Source: a bacterium
Lineage (GTDB): Bacteria; Vulcanimicrobiota; Vulcanimicrobiia; Vulcanimicrobiales; Vulcanimicrobiaceae
Assembly: GCA_021807065.1 (NCBI GenBank)
Contig: JAKAPO010000167.1
Span: 1-5,827 of the forward strand
Direction: 5' to 3'
DNA: 5,827 bases
How positions within the stretch are numbered: the stretch's first letter is position 1; each line of letters begins with the position of its first letter. The notes beneath the pieces are model-generated. The model saw nothing but the letters and a program-made list of their open reading frames with translations, was not told the DNA's origin and did no database searches. Below, one piece after another: positions 1 to 4,890 of this stretch. Both the position numbers and the translations under genes were made by a program.

Positions 1-122
1 GCGGAGGGCGGCCAGCTTCGCTCGCTGATGGGGAAATCCCGAGTCCGCAGGACACCGGAAGCGATCTCCATCTGTCGTAGGTGGCCCCGCAGGGGCCATG
101 GTGTACTCGGAATGACAAGAGC
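1..122. repeat. Hairpin-rich intergenic segment resembling a dispersed repeat
   Basis: I see no gene here. Read on the minus strand, the segment begins with CTTGTCATTCCGAG (109-122). This resembles the GTCATTCCGAG motif at the edges of short dispersed intergenic repeats in many bacterial genomes. It contains a stem GGCCCC-GCA-GGGGCC (83-97, extendable by T-A), a smaller GTCC-GCA-GGAC stem (43-53) and GGGAAATCCC (31-40). The likeness to dispersed repeats is from memory. One copy cannot prove repetition, and the left boundary may lie outside the window. Confidence 0.3.
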
Positions 123-142
123 CATTTTCACTCGTTCATGAG

Positions 143-190
143 TGGACCTTCACGGTCCATTACGGTCCATTACGGTCCATTACGGTCCAT
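143..190. repeat. Four-copy 10-bp tandem repeat with an inverted flanking arm
   Basis: Four consecutive 10-bp units, (C/T)ACGGTCCAT, occupy 151-190. The last three are identical and the first differs by one base. Just before them, TGGACC (143-148) is the exact reverse complement of the GGTCCA core of each unit. It can form a 6-bp stem with a 5-nt loop with the first copy (154-159), or longer-looped stems with the others. The array lies immediately beyond the rplL stem-loop, so it would be the 3' tail of any read-through transcript. It may be slipped-strand microsatellite expansion or part of the repeat to its left. Confidence 0.85.
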
Positions 191-193
191 TAA

Positions 194-221
194 GGAAGGC
201 CGTGCCGCAGCGCGGCCTTCC
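194..221 (-). terminator. Stem-loop downstream of rplL, probable terminator
   Basis: GGAAGGCCG (194-202) pairs perfectly with CGGCCTTCC (213-221). The stem continues inward through a wobble pair and two more pairs to give 12 bp with a 4-nt loop (206-209). It starts 23 nt after the rplL stop codon. The minus-strand sequence after it is TTAATGGACC, so the U-tract is poor. It may therefore be a weak intrinsic terminator, a 3'-end-stabilising structure, or one aided by Rho. Confidence 0.65.
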
Positions 222-244
222 CAGACGTGCTCGGGATGGCAGAA

Positions 245-616
245 TTACTTGATCTCTACTTTGGCGCCGGCATCTTCGAGTTTCTTCTTGACGCTCTCGG
301 CCTCGTCTTTGGTGACGCCTTCTTTCACCGCCTTGGGAGCGCTCTCGACGAACGCTTTCGCCTCGGTGAGGCCGAGGTTCGTGATCTCGCGTACCGCCTT
401 GATGACCTTGATCTTTTCGGGGCCGGCTTCGGCGAGGATCACGTCGAACTCGGTTTTCTCCGGCGCGGGTGCCGCCGCGCCTGCCGCCCCGCCGGCCACG
501 ACTGCGACCGGCGCTGCGGCCGAGACGCCGTACTTCTCTTCCAACTGCTTCACCAAATCGGCCAGTTCCAGAACGGTCAGTTTGTCGATCTGTTCGATGA
601 TGTCCGTAAGTGCCAT
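245..616 (-). CDS. rplL: 50S ribosomal protein L7/L12
   Basis: This encodes the multicopy acidic stalk protein of the large ribosomal subunit, which recruits and stimulates the GTPase translation factors. The 123 residues match the usual family length. Residues 1-30 are the N-terminal dimerisation and L10-binding domain. Residues about 33-53 are the Ala/Pro/Gly-rich flexible hinge. Residues about 54-123 are the globular factor-binding domain, with the conserved EKTEFDVIL opening and the KIKVIKAVREIT and GLTEAKAFVE segments. The ATG is preceded by AAGGA (625-629) at 8 nt spacing. It lies 24 nt downstream of rplJ and is surely cotranscribed with it. More L12 than L10 is needed, which fits its own strong ribosome-binding site. 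A stem-loop follows the stop codon. Confidence 0.98.
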   Translation of the reverse strand: MALTDIIEQIDKLTVLELADLVKQLEEKYGVSAAAPVAVVAGGAAGAAAPAPEKTEFDVILAEAGPEKIKVIKAVREITNLGLTEAKAFVESAPKAVKEGVTKDEAESVKKKLEDAGAKVEIK

Positions 617-640
617 GAATTCTATCCTTGTCTGTGAGCG

Positions 641-1165
641 TTATGCGCTTGCGAGCCGCTTCTCGCGAATCGCATTGAGTACTTGAACGAGGCCACGCTG
701 GTTGCCGGACAGCACGGTGACGAGGCCGCGCATCGGGCTCGCGAGCGAGCCGACGAGCTTGGCGAGCAGCTCCTGTTTCGAAGGCAACGACGCGAGCGCC
801 GCGACCTGCTTGGCATCGGTCAGTTTGCCGTCGATGATCGCCGCCTTGACCGCAACGCTCTTGACGCTGTCGCTGAACTTCTTGAGCGCCTTGGCCGGGG
901 CAACGGGATCGCTTCCAGCAAAGACGATGCCGGTCGGTCCGGCAAGGAACGATTCCAGCTCTTTGGCGAGCTGGTCGCCGGCGGCGAGCCGGAATAGGGT
1001 GTTCTTCACGACGGCGTACCCGCTGCCGTCTTTGCGCAAATCGCCGCGAAGCTGGCCGATCTCGCCGACACTCAAGCCGGTGTAATCCGTAAGAATGAGA
1101 TGCTTCGCCGTGGCGAGCCTCTCGCGTAGTTGCGTGACGATCTCTTCTTTTCGCGCGGTCCGCAT
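641..1165 (-). CDS. rplJ: 50S ribosomal protein L10
   Basis: L10 anchors L7/L12 dimers to 23S rRNA at the base of the GTPase-associated stalk, and in complex with L12 commonly represses its own mRNA. From the ATG at 1163-1165 the protein has 174 residues, the typical length. It begins MRTARKEEIV and shows the family segments LTDYTGLSVGEIGQLR (25-40), VVKNTLFRLA (52-61) and LAGPTGIVF (74-82). The C-terminal helix (about 140-174) is the expected L12-docking region. The frame remains open upstream for 21 codons, but those would read through the attenuator. The start chosen has GGAG (1174-1177) at 8 nt spacing and gives the normal N-terminus. Its leader RNA and attenuator lie directly upstream, and rplL follows after 24 nt. 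Confidence 0.97.
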   Translation of the reverse strand: MRTARKEEIVTQLRERLATAKHLILTDYTGLSVGEIGQLRGDLRKDGSGYAVVKNTLFRLAAGDQLAKELESFLAGPTGIVFAGSDPVAPAKALKKFSDSVKSVAVKAAIIDGKLTDAKQVAALASLPSKQELLAKLVGSLASPMRGLVTVLSGNQRGLVQVLNAIREKRLASA

Positions 1166-1190
1166 AATCGTCGCTCCGTACTGAGAAATG

Positions 1191-1218
1191 AAAACGCCCC
1201 TCCGATTCTCGAGGGGCG
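1191..1218 (-). terminator. Intrinsic terminator/attenuator in the rplJ leader
   Basis: On the minus strand CGCCCCTC (1211-1218) pairs perfectly with GAGGGGCG (1195-1202), an 8-bp GC-rich stem with an 8-nt loop. It is followed at once by TTTTCATTTCT. This is a classic Rho-independent terminator, placed 25 nt before the rplJ start codon and downstream of the L10 leader. A terminator between a promoter and its own gene implies transcription attenuation. In Bacillus subtilis, L10(L12)4 is known to control rplJL in this way. Confidence 0.85.
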
Positions 1219-1300
1219 CGACGTCCAACGCACCGCCTGCGGCGGCGTATTATTTCGCATCCTCGGCAGGGCTTATGGGTGCCTGCGGTCTTCGGAGCCT
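1219..1300 (-). ncRNA. L10 leader RNA (ribosomal protein L10 binding element)
   Basis: On the minus strand the segment reads CCGAAGACCGCAGG (1282-1295), then a 10-nt apical region, then CCTGCCGAGG (1261-1270). These are the hallmark conserved blocks of the bacterial L10 leader. GCAGG (1282-1286) pairs with CCTGC (1266-1270), and the flanking CCGAAGA and CGAGG blocks are where the L10-binding kink-turn forms in the family. A second small hairpin, CCGCC/GGCGG, spans 1233-1245 before the attenuator. The 5' end falls next to the predicted transcription start of the promoter at 1306-1335. The RNA is expected to bind L10(L12) and repress rplJ-rplL. The exact boundaries are approximate. Confidence 0.88.
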
Positions 1301-1305
1301 CGCGG

Positions 1306-1335
1306 AGCATAGCACACCCATCACCGGAAAGGCAA
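1306..1335 (-). promoter_or_regulatory. Promoter for the rplJ leader and rplJ-rplL
   Basis: On the minus strand there is a -35 box TTGCCT (1330-1335), an 18-nt spacer and a -10 box TATGCT (1306-1311). TGC immediately precedes the -10, giving an extended -10 element. Transcription would begin near 1298-1300, right at the 5' edge of the recognisable L10 leader, and this agreement is the main support. A local promoter is needed because the genes upstream are an unrelated dehydrogenase operon. Confidence 0.7.
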
Positions 1336-1394
1336 CAGCATGTGCCGTGCGAGCGCTGGATACATGGCGCTTGCTCATCCCGAACACATAGCGC

Positions 1395-1423
1395 CGGAGC
1401 AGTTCCTCAGCCCCTTTGCTCCG
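1395..1423. other. Weak stem-loop after the DUF6671 gene
   Basis: CGGAGCA (1395-1401) and TGCTCCG (1417-1423) form a perfect 7-bp inverted repeat with a 15-nt loop. It starts 22 nt past the stop codon of the minus-strand DUF6671 gene. No T-run follows on the minus strand. It is the only terminator-like structure I see between this gene and the rplJ promoter, and it could be chance in GC-rich DNA. Confidence 0.3.
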
Positions 1424-1444
1424 CCCGGGGTGTTTCGCCCGAGG

Positions 1445-2275
1445 CTACGGGTTACAGACGCCGCAGTGACTCGGATCGGCGCGCCCGTGCTGCAACTGCG
1501 CCGCCGAAAAGCCGCACCCCGCGCAGCGGCGGATTCGCTCCCTCATGAGTTCCGTCGGTTCGTCGCACGCGGCGCACGGGAGTCCCGGTACCGCCTCGTC
1601 CCACCAAAAGCCGGGACGTGTGCAGGCCGGGCAGCGCGAGAGGCTGCGTTCTACGGCGTCGTACGCTGCAGATTCGATCGCCGCCATGCGCGTGGGGTTC
1701 ACGTGCGCGCGCATGTCGCTTTCGATCCGTAGCTTCGAGCCGTTCCGCCGAGCGAGCCGCGCGAATTCGTTGATGCGCGTCCGGCTCCACACCCCTTTCT
1801 CGAGCGCCTCGCCGGCGCGCAGAACGACGGCGTGCGATGGAAAACCGATTGCGGAGAGCGCGTGATCGATCTCCCCGTCATCCGAAACGTCGAAGGTCCC
1901 CGCGTTTGTCTCGGACGTGACGCAGACGCCGATGATCTCGAGATCGCGCTCGCGATCGTAGAGCGCGACGAGTTCACGGCCTACGGTCGCGAGCGGAAAG
2001 GCGGGATCGGGAAAGAAACTGCCTTCGCTTGCGACGAAGACCGCATCGTACGGCGTCACCTCTGCCGCCGCTCGGAGTTTCGCGCGCAGCGCCTCTCGCT
2101 GCGAGCCCGTGCGCGCGATCTCGCCCGTGAATGTACCGAACACATCCGTGTCGAGCGGCAGCACCTCACCGAAGAGGTGAAGCCACGAGCGCAGGAGTGG
2201 ATCGATGACCCGCTCCTTGCCGTGCTTGGTCGCGATGACCGCGCGGCGCCCCCAAAACGGATGCGGCGCGCTCAT
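1445..2275 (-). CDS. DUF6671 family protein with C-terminal zinc-ribbon cysteines
   Basis: This is a 276-residue, probably cytosolic protein of unknown function. I recognise it as DUF6671-like from the N-terminal RRAVIATKHGKE (10-21), DTDVFGTFTGEI (42-53) and VASEGSFFPDP (81-91). A later conserved-looking block is ESDMRAHVNPTRM (185-197). The C-terminus has four CxxC knuckles at 215-218, 234-237, 251-254 and 271-274. That is enough for two zinc sites and looks like a double zinc ribbon. No signal peptide or membrane segment is visible. The ATG overlaps the icd stop codon as ATGA, so translation is probably coupled to icd. Inference only: the 'ATxxGK ... ALRAKLRAA ... ASEGSF' layout recalls YjjX/HAM1-type house-cleaning nucleotide pyrophosphatases. 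The family name is assigned from memory of the motifs. Confidence 0.85.
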   Translation of the reverse strand: MSAPHPFWGRRAVIATKHGKERVIDPLLRSWLHLFGEVLPLDTDVFGTFTGEIARTGSQREALRAKLRAAAEVTPYDAVFVASEGSFFPDPAFPLATVGRELVALYDRERDLEIIGVCVTSETNAGTFDVSDDGEIDHALSAIGFPSHAVVLRAGEALEKGVWSRTRINEFARLARRNGSKLRIESDMRAHVNPTRMAAIESAAYDAVERSLSRCPACTRPGFWWDEAVPGLPCAACDEPTELMRERIRRCAGCGFSAAQLQHGRADPSHCGVCNP

Positions 2276-3747
2276 TGACCCTGCCCGCGCGAGAAGCCCG
2301 GCGTTCCGTCGAAGGCGTAGAGCCCTTCGCTCTTGATGACGTCGAAGCCGGCGCGATCGAGTTCGGTTAGCGTACGCATCACGTCCGCGCCGCTGACTTC
2401 ACCCTTGCCGACGAAGCGGCAGCGCCAATGATCCACGCAGCGCGTCAGCGTGCTCGCGCGCGACCAGACCTGCGTGCCGCGGTTGGTGATCATCTCCAGC
2501 GTCAGCGGCACGCCGACGGCACCGAGTTCTCGAGCGAGCTGCTCGGCGTCCCCGGCGGCGTTCCAATCAAGGAAGACGTCGACGCCCAAACGCGTTTTTA
2601 CGGGCAAGGCTGCGGGCGCTTGCGGCTCGAGGCAAGTACGGACCGGCACGGCACCCGCGGGAAGCGGCGGTGCGTGCAGTACGCTCGGCTCCGATCCGAG
2701 ACGCTCGATCACCGAGAGCGCGAACTCGCGCGTCGAAAGGCAGCGCTTGCTCTGCGGTCCGAAGATGTCGCGCGTGTGGAGTCCGTCCTCGAGCGTCTTG
2801 AGCCACGCGTTGCGCACGAGCGCCGCGACGTTCGGCTGCCCGATCTGCGTGAGCATCGTCACCGCCGCGTCGAGCAGTCCCGACGGATTCGCGGTTCCGG
2901 TTCCCGCGATGTCGGGTGCCGAACCGTGAATCGCCTCGAACATCGCAAAGCGCTCGCCGATGTTTGCCGAGCCGGCCATCCCGACGGAACCGCAGAGCTC
3001 GGCGGCGACGTCAGAGAGGATGTCGCCGTAGAGATTAGGGAGCACGATCACGTCGAAACGCTCGGGGTTGGTCGCGAGTTTCGCCGCGCCGATGTCGACG
3101 ATGAGATGTTCGTTCTCGATCTCGGGATACTCTCGCGCGATCTCCCGGAAAACCTCGTGGAAGAGGCCGTCGGTGATCTTCATGATGTTGTCTTTCGTGA
3201 AGCACGTCACGAGTCGGCGGCCGTTCGCGCGCGCATACTCGAACGCGTATCGCACGACGCGTTCGCTTCCGCTGCGGGTGATGAGCTTGAGACACTGCGT
3301 CACGTCGCGCGTCTGCCGGTGCTCGATTCCGCCGTAGACGTCCTCTTCGTTCTCGCGGATCACGACGACGTCCATCGTGGGATGCAGCGTCGGGACGAAT
3401 GGCGCGAGCGAGCGGCAGGGGCGCACGTTCGCATAAAGGCCGAACATCTTGCGAATTGTGACGTTGAGGCTCTTGTAACCGCCGCCTTGCGGCGTGGTAA
3501 TCGGAGCTTTGAGCAAGACGCCCGTGGCGCTCAGCAGCTCGAGCGATTCGTCGGTGATGCCGCTCGTGATCCCGCTGCGGTAGATACGTTCGCCGATTTC
3601 GATCGGCCGCGGTTCGATCGCCGCCCCGGCCTCGGTGAGGATCGTGAGCACGGCCTCCATGATCTCCGGGCCGATGCCGTCGCCGTGTGCGACCGCGATC
3701 GCGACGGCCGTCGCCTGTGGGGTGGTGGACGCTGAAGGTGTCGACAA
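2272..3747 (-). CDS. icd: Isocitrate dehydrogenase, long Rickettsia/Thermus-type with C-terminal extension
   Basis: This enzyme oxidatively decarboxylates isocitrate to 2-oxoglutarate in the TCA cycle. From a TTG start (3745-3747) the protein has 491 residues, like the roughly 480-500-residue Rickettsia/Thermus subgroup. AGGAG (3755-3759) lies 7 nt upstream. The longer open frame runs through the promoter, and the next in-frame Met is inside the conserved core, so TTG is the best start. Visible motifs are HGDGIGPEIM (21-30), the substrate loop GGGYKSLNVTIRK (88-100) with Ser93, Asn95 and Arg99, Arg109, RENEEDVYGG (131-140), Lys186 in TKDNIMK, and NLYGDILSDVAAEL (238-251) with metal-binding Asp242 and Asp246. 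The cofactor loop HGSAPDIAGTGTANP is at 274-288. An Ala/Pro-rich linker (about 352-385) leads to the extra domain (about 386-480) typical of this subgroup. The KSLNVTIRK loop argues against isopropylmalate dehydrogenase. The Asp-Ile in the cofactor loop looks NAD-like. Confidence 0.92.
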   Translation of the reverse strand: MSTPSASTTPQATAVAIAVAHGDGIGPEIMEAVLTILTEAGAAIEPRPIEIGERIYRSGITSGITDESLELLSATGVLLKAPITTPQGGGYKSLNVTIRKMFGLYANVRPCRSLAPFVPTLHPTMDVVVIRENEEDVYGGIEHRQTRDVTQCLKLITRSGSERVVRYAFEYARANGRRLVTCFTKDNIMKITDGLFHEVFREIAREYPEIENEHLIVDIGAAKLATNPERFDVIVLPNLYGDILSDVAAELCGSVGMAGSANIGERFAMFEAIHGSAPDIAGTGTANPSGLLDAAVTMLTQIGQPNVAALVRNAWLKTLEDGLHTRDIFGPQSKRCLSTREFALSVIERLGSEPSVLHAPPLPAGAVPVRTCLEPQAPAALPVKTRLGVDVFLDWNAAGDAEQLARELGAVGVPLTLEMITNRGTQVWSRASTLTRCVDHWRCRFVGKGEVSGADVMRTLTELDRAGFDVIKSEGLYAFDGTPGFSRGQGQ

Positions 3748-3777
3748 GAGTGTGCTCCTGAAGTTAAGAAATATAAT

Positions 3778-3797
3778 ACAGGAAACGTAGTTCCTGT
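3778..3797. promoter_or_regulatory. Inverted repeat, candidate operator or 5'-UTR hairpin
   Basis: ACAGGAA (3778-3784) and TTCCTGT (3791-3797) form a perfect 7+7 inverted repeat with a 6-nt centre. A partial further copy, TTCCGTGT, follows at 3799-3806. It lies between the divergent icd and winged-helix genes, just downstream of the predicted icd transcription start and upstream of the regulator's -10 box. A dimeric winged-helix protein could bind it and affect both genes. In the icd mRNA it would form a hairpin ahead of the ribosome-binding site. Confidence 0.5.
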
Positions 3798-3807
3798 GTT
3801 CCGTGTA

Positions 3808-3816
3808 TGTTATAAC
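3808..3816 (+). promoter_or_regulatory. Extended -10 promoter element of the winged-helix gene
   Basis: TGT-TATAAC gives an extended -10 hexamer at 3811-3816, about 37 nt before the plus-strand ATG. There is no good -35 at 17 nt (TAGTTC at 3788-3793). GTTATAAC (3809-3816) is itself palindromic, so the same bases serve as the icd -10 on the other strand. The two promoters therefore overlap and should compete for polymerase. Confidence 0.45.
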
Positions 3817-3837
3817 AAAGCCGTAGCCGCGCGTCAA
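3809..3837 (-). promoter_or_regulatory. Promoter for icd and the DUF6671 gene
   Basis: On the minus strand there is a -35 box TTGACG (3832-3837), an exact 17-nt spacer and a -10 box TATAAC (3809-3814). TGT precedes the -10, giving an extended -10. This is the best consensus match in the window. Transcription would start near 3802, leaving a leader of about 55 nt that contains the inverted repeat at 3778-3797 and the AGGAG of icd. Confidence 0.75.
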
Positions 3838-3852
3838 GGACAAAGGAGCCGC

Positions 3853-4131
3853 ATGGAGCCTCGCTCGGGTTGGACGTTCCTCAGCAACCACGCACACGTG
3901 GTGATCGCCCTTGCTGCCGACCCGACGCTACGGCTACGCGATCTCGCCGAGCGCGTCGGCATCACGGAGCGAGCCGTGGCGCAGATCGTCGTCGATCTGG
4001 AGGCGGCCGGCGTCATTACGAAGACGCGCGCCGGCCGCCGAAACGCCTATCGTATCAACACCCGCGTTCCGCTGCGCCACCCGATCGAAGCGCACCGGAC
4101 GGTGGGCGATATCCTGCGGGCCGTCAAGTAG
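3853..4131 (+). CDS. Small winged helix-turn-helix transcriptional regulator
   Basis: This is a 92-residue DNA-binding protein made of one MarR/ArsR-like winged-helix domain. Residues 7-22 (WTFLSNHAHVVIALAA) form the first helix. LRLRDLAERVGITERAVAQIVVDL (26-49) is the helix-turn-helix, with recognition helix about 38-50. AGVITKTRAGRRNAYRINT (52-70) is the basic wing, and the tail PLRHPIEAHRTVGDILRAV resembles many stand-alone actinobacterial winged-helix proteins. No ligand domain or metal-binding cysteines are present. The ATG has AAAGGAG (3842-3848) close by, at 4 nt. An upstream in-frame ATG at 3796 lies inside the operator/promoter and is disfavoured. It is divergent from icd, so control of icd and of itself is plausible but inferred. 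It is convergent with rplA. Confidence 0.88.
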   Translation: MEPRSGWTFLSNHAHVVIALAADPTLRLRDLAERVGITERAVAQIVVDLEAAGVITKTRAGRRNAYRINTRVPLRHPIEAHRTVGDILRAVK

Positions 4132-4141
4132 CGCGTGGCTG

Positions 4142-4167
4142 GAGCGCGCTGCGACAGCAGCGCGCTC
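4142..4167. terminator. Hairpin between convergent genes, possible bidirectional terminator
   Basis: GAGCGCGCTGC (4142-4152) and GCAGCGCGCTC (4157-4167) are a perfect 11-bp inverted repeat around a GACA loop. It sits 10 nt after the stop of the winged-helix gene and 22 nt after the stop of rplA, which converge here. Neither strand has a U-tract after the stem. It could end both transcripts with Rho or protect 3' ends, but it is not a textbook intrinsic terminator. Confidence 0.6.
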
Positions 4168-4189
4168 GAAGGGCTCGTGACGACAATGG

Positions 4190-4888
4190 TTAGGCCGTTG
4201 CTTTGATGCGGTTGGGATCGATCTTGACGCCGGGGCCCATCGTCGAGGCGAGCGTTACGCTGCGCAGATAGGTTCCTTTCGCCGCCGCCGGTTTGGCTCG
4301 AACGATGGCGTCGAGCAGGGTCGTGACGTTCTCGACGAGTTGGTCCTCCTCGAAGCTCGCCTTGCCGACGATCGTGTGGATGATCCCGGTCTTGTCCAGG
4401 CGGAACTCGACCTTACCGGCCTTGATGTCGCGGATCGCGGAGCCGATATTCGGCGAAACGGTGCCCGCCTTGGGATTCGGCATCTTCGTTGCGAGAATGC
4501 GCCCTAGTTCTTTACCGACCTGCGCCATCATGTCTGGCGTCGCGACCGCGACGTCGAAATCGGCGAAACCGCCCTTCACTTTGTCGATCAAATCCTGATC
4601 GCCGACGACGTCGGCGCCGGCCTCACTCGCATCTTTCGCTTTGTCGCCTTTTGCGAAAGCAATAACGCGAACGACGCGACCGGTTCCGTGCGGCAAGAGG
4701 ACGGTGCCGCGAACGTTCTGATCGCTCTTCTTTGGATCGACGCCGAGGCGAATGTGCGCCTCGACGGTTTCGTTGAACTTCGCGCTTGCGTGTTTCTTGA
4801 CGAGCGCGATGGCCTCGGCAGGCGAAAGGGTTTGGCGCTTGTCGTAACTTCCGATCGCGCTGCGCAGCCGTTTTCCGTAGTGACGCAT
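4190..4888 (-). CDS. rplA: 50S ribosomal protein L1
   Basis: L1 forms the mobile stalk near the ribosomal E site, helps release deacylated tRNA, and in many bacteria represses the L11-L1 mRNA. The 232 residues match the family. The N-terminus has MRHYGKRLRSA, followed by LSPAEAIALVKK (21-32) and TVEAHIRLGVDPKKSDQNVRG (41-61). The inserted domain II covers roughly 67-160, with GTGRVVRVIAFAKGD (68-82) and the MPNPKAGTVSPNI segment (136-148). The domain I return contains VEFRLDKTGIIHTIVGKASF (160-179). The ATG is 2 nt after the rplK stop codon, with no strong ribosome-binding site between them, so translation is probably coupled. In many bacteria rplJ follows directly, but here a convergent regulator gene does. 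Confidence 0.98.
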   Translation of the reverse strand: MRHYGKRLRSAIGSYDKRQTLSPAEAIALVKKHASAKFNETVEAHIRLGVDPKKSDQNVRGTVLLPHGTGRVVRVIAFAKGDKAKDASEAGADVVGDQDLIDKVKGGFADFDVAVATPDMMAQVGKELGRILATKMPNPKAGTVSPNIGSAIRDIKAGKVEFRLDKTGIIHTIVGKASFEEDQLVENVTTLLDAIVRAKPAAAKGTYLRSVTLASTMGPGVKIDPNRIKATA

Positions 4889-4890
4889 CT

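Noticed and set aside
151..190. CRISPR array
   Set aside because: The 10-bp units are directly adjacent with no spacers, there are only four of them, and no cas genes are present.
1166..1228. N-terminal extension of L10 from an upstream ATG
   Set aside because: The 21 extra codons would be encoded by the attenuator stem. The internal ATG has a proper ribosome-binding site and gives the normal L10 N-terminus.
180..1310. Minus-strand open frame of 376 codons spanning rplJ and rplL in another frame
   Set aside because: It is extremely Arg-rich, crosses two unmistakable ribosomal genes and the attenuator, and has no family features.
2428..3735. Long plus-strand open frame (435 codons) across the icd region
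   Set aside because: It lies opposite icd, which has clear catalytic motifs. The antisense product is Arg/Asp/Glu-rich with no recognisable domain, as expected for GC-rich antisense frames.
2272..3747. 3-isopropylmalate dehydrogenase (leuB)
   Set aside because: The substrate loop KSLNVTIRK and the extra C-terminal domain fit isocitrate dehydrogenase of the Rickettsia/Thermus type. There are no leucine genes nearby.
3748..3897. Start of icd at the upstream ATG
   Set aside because: It would cover the promoter and operator and begin inside the divergent gene. The extra 50 residues have no counterpart in the family.
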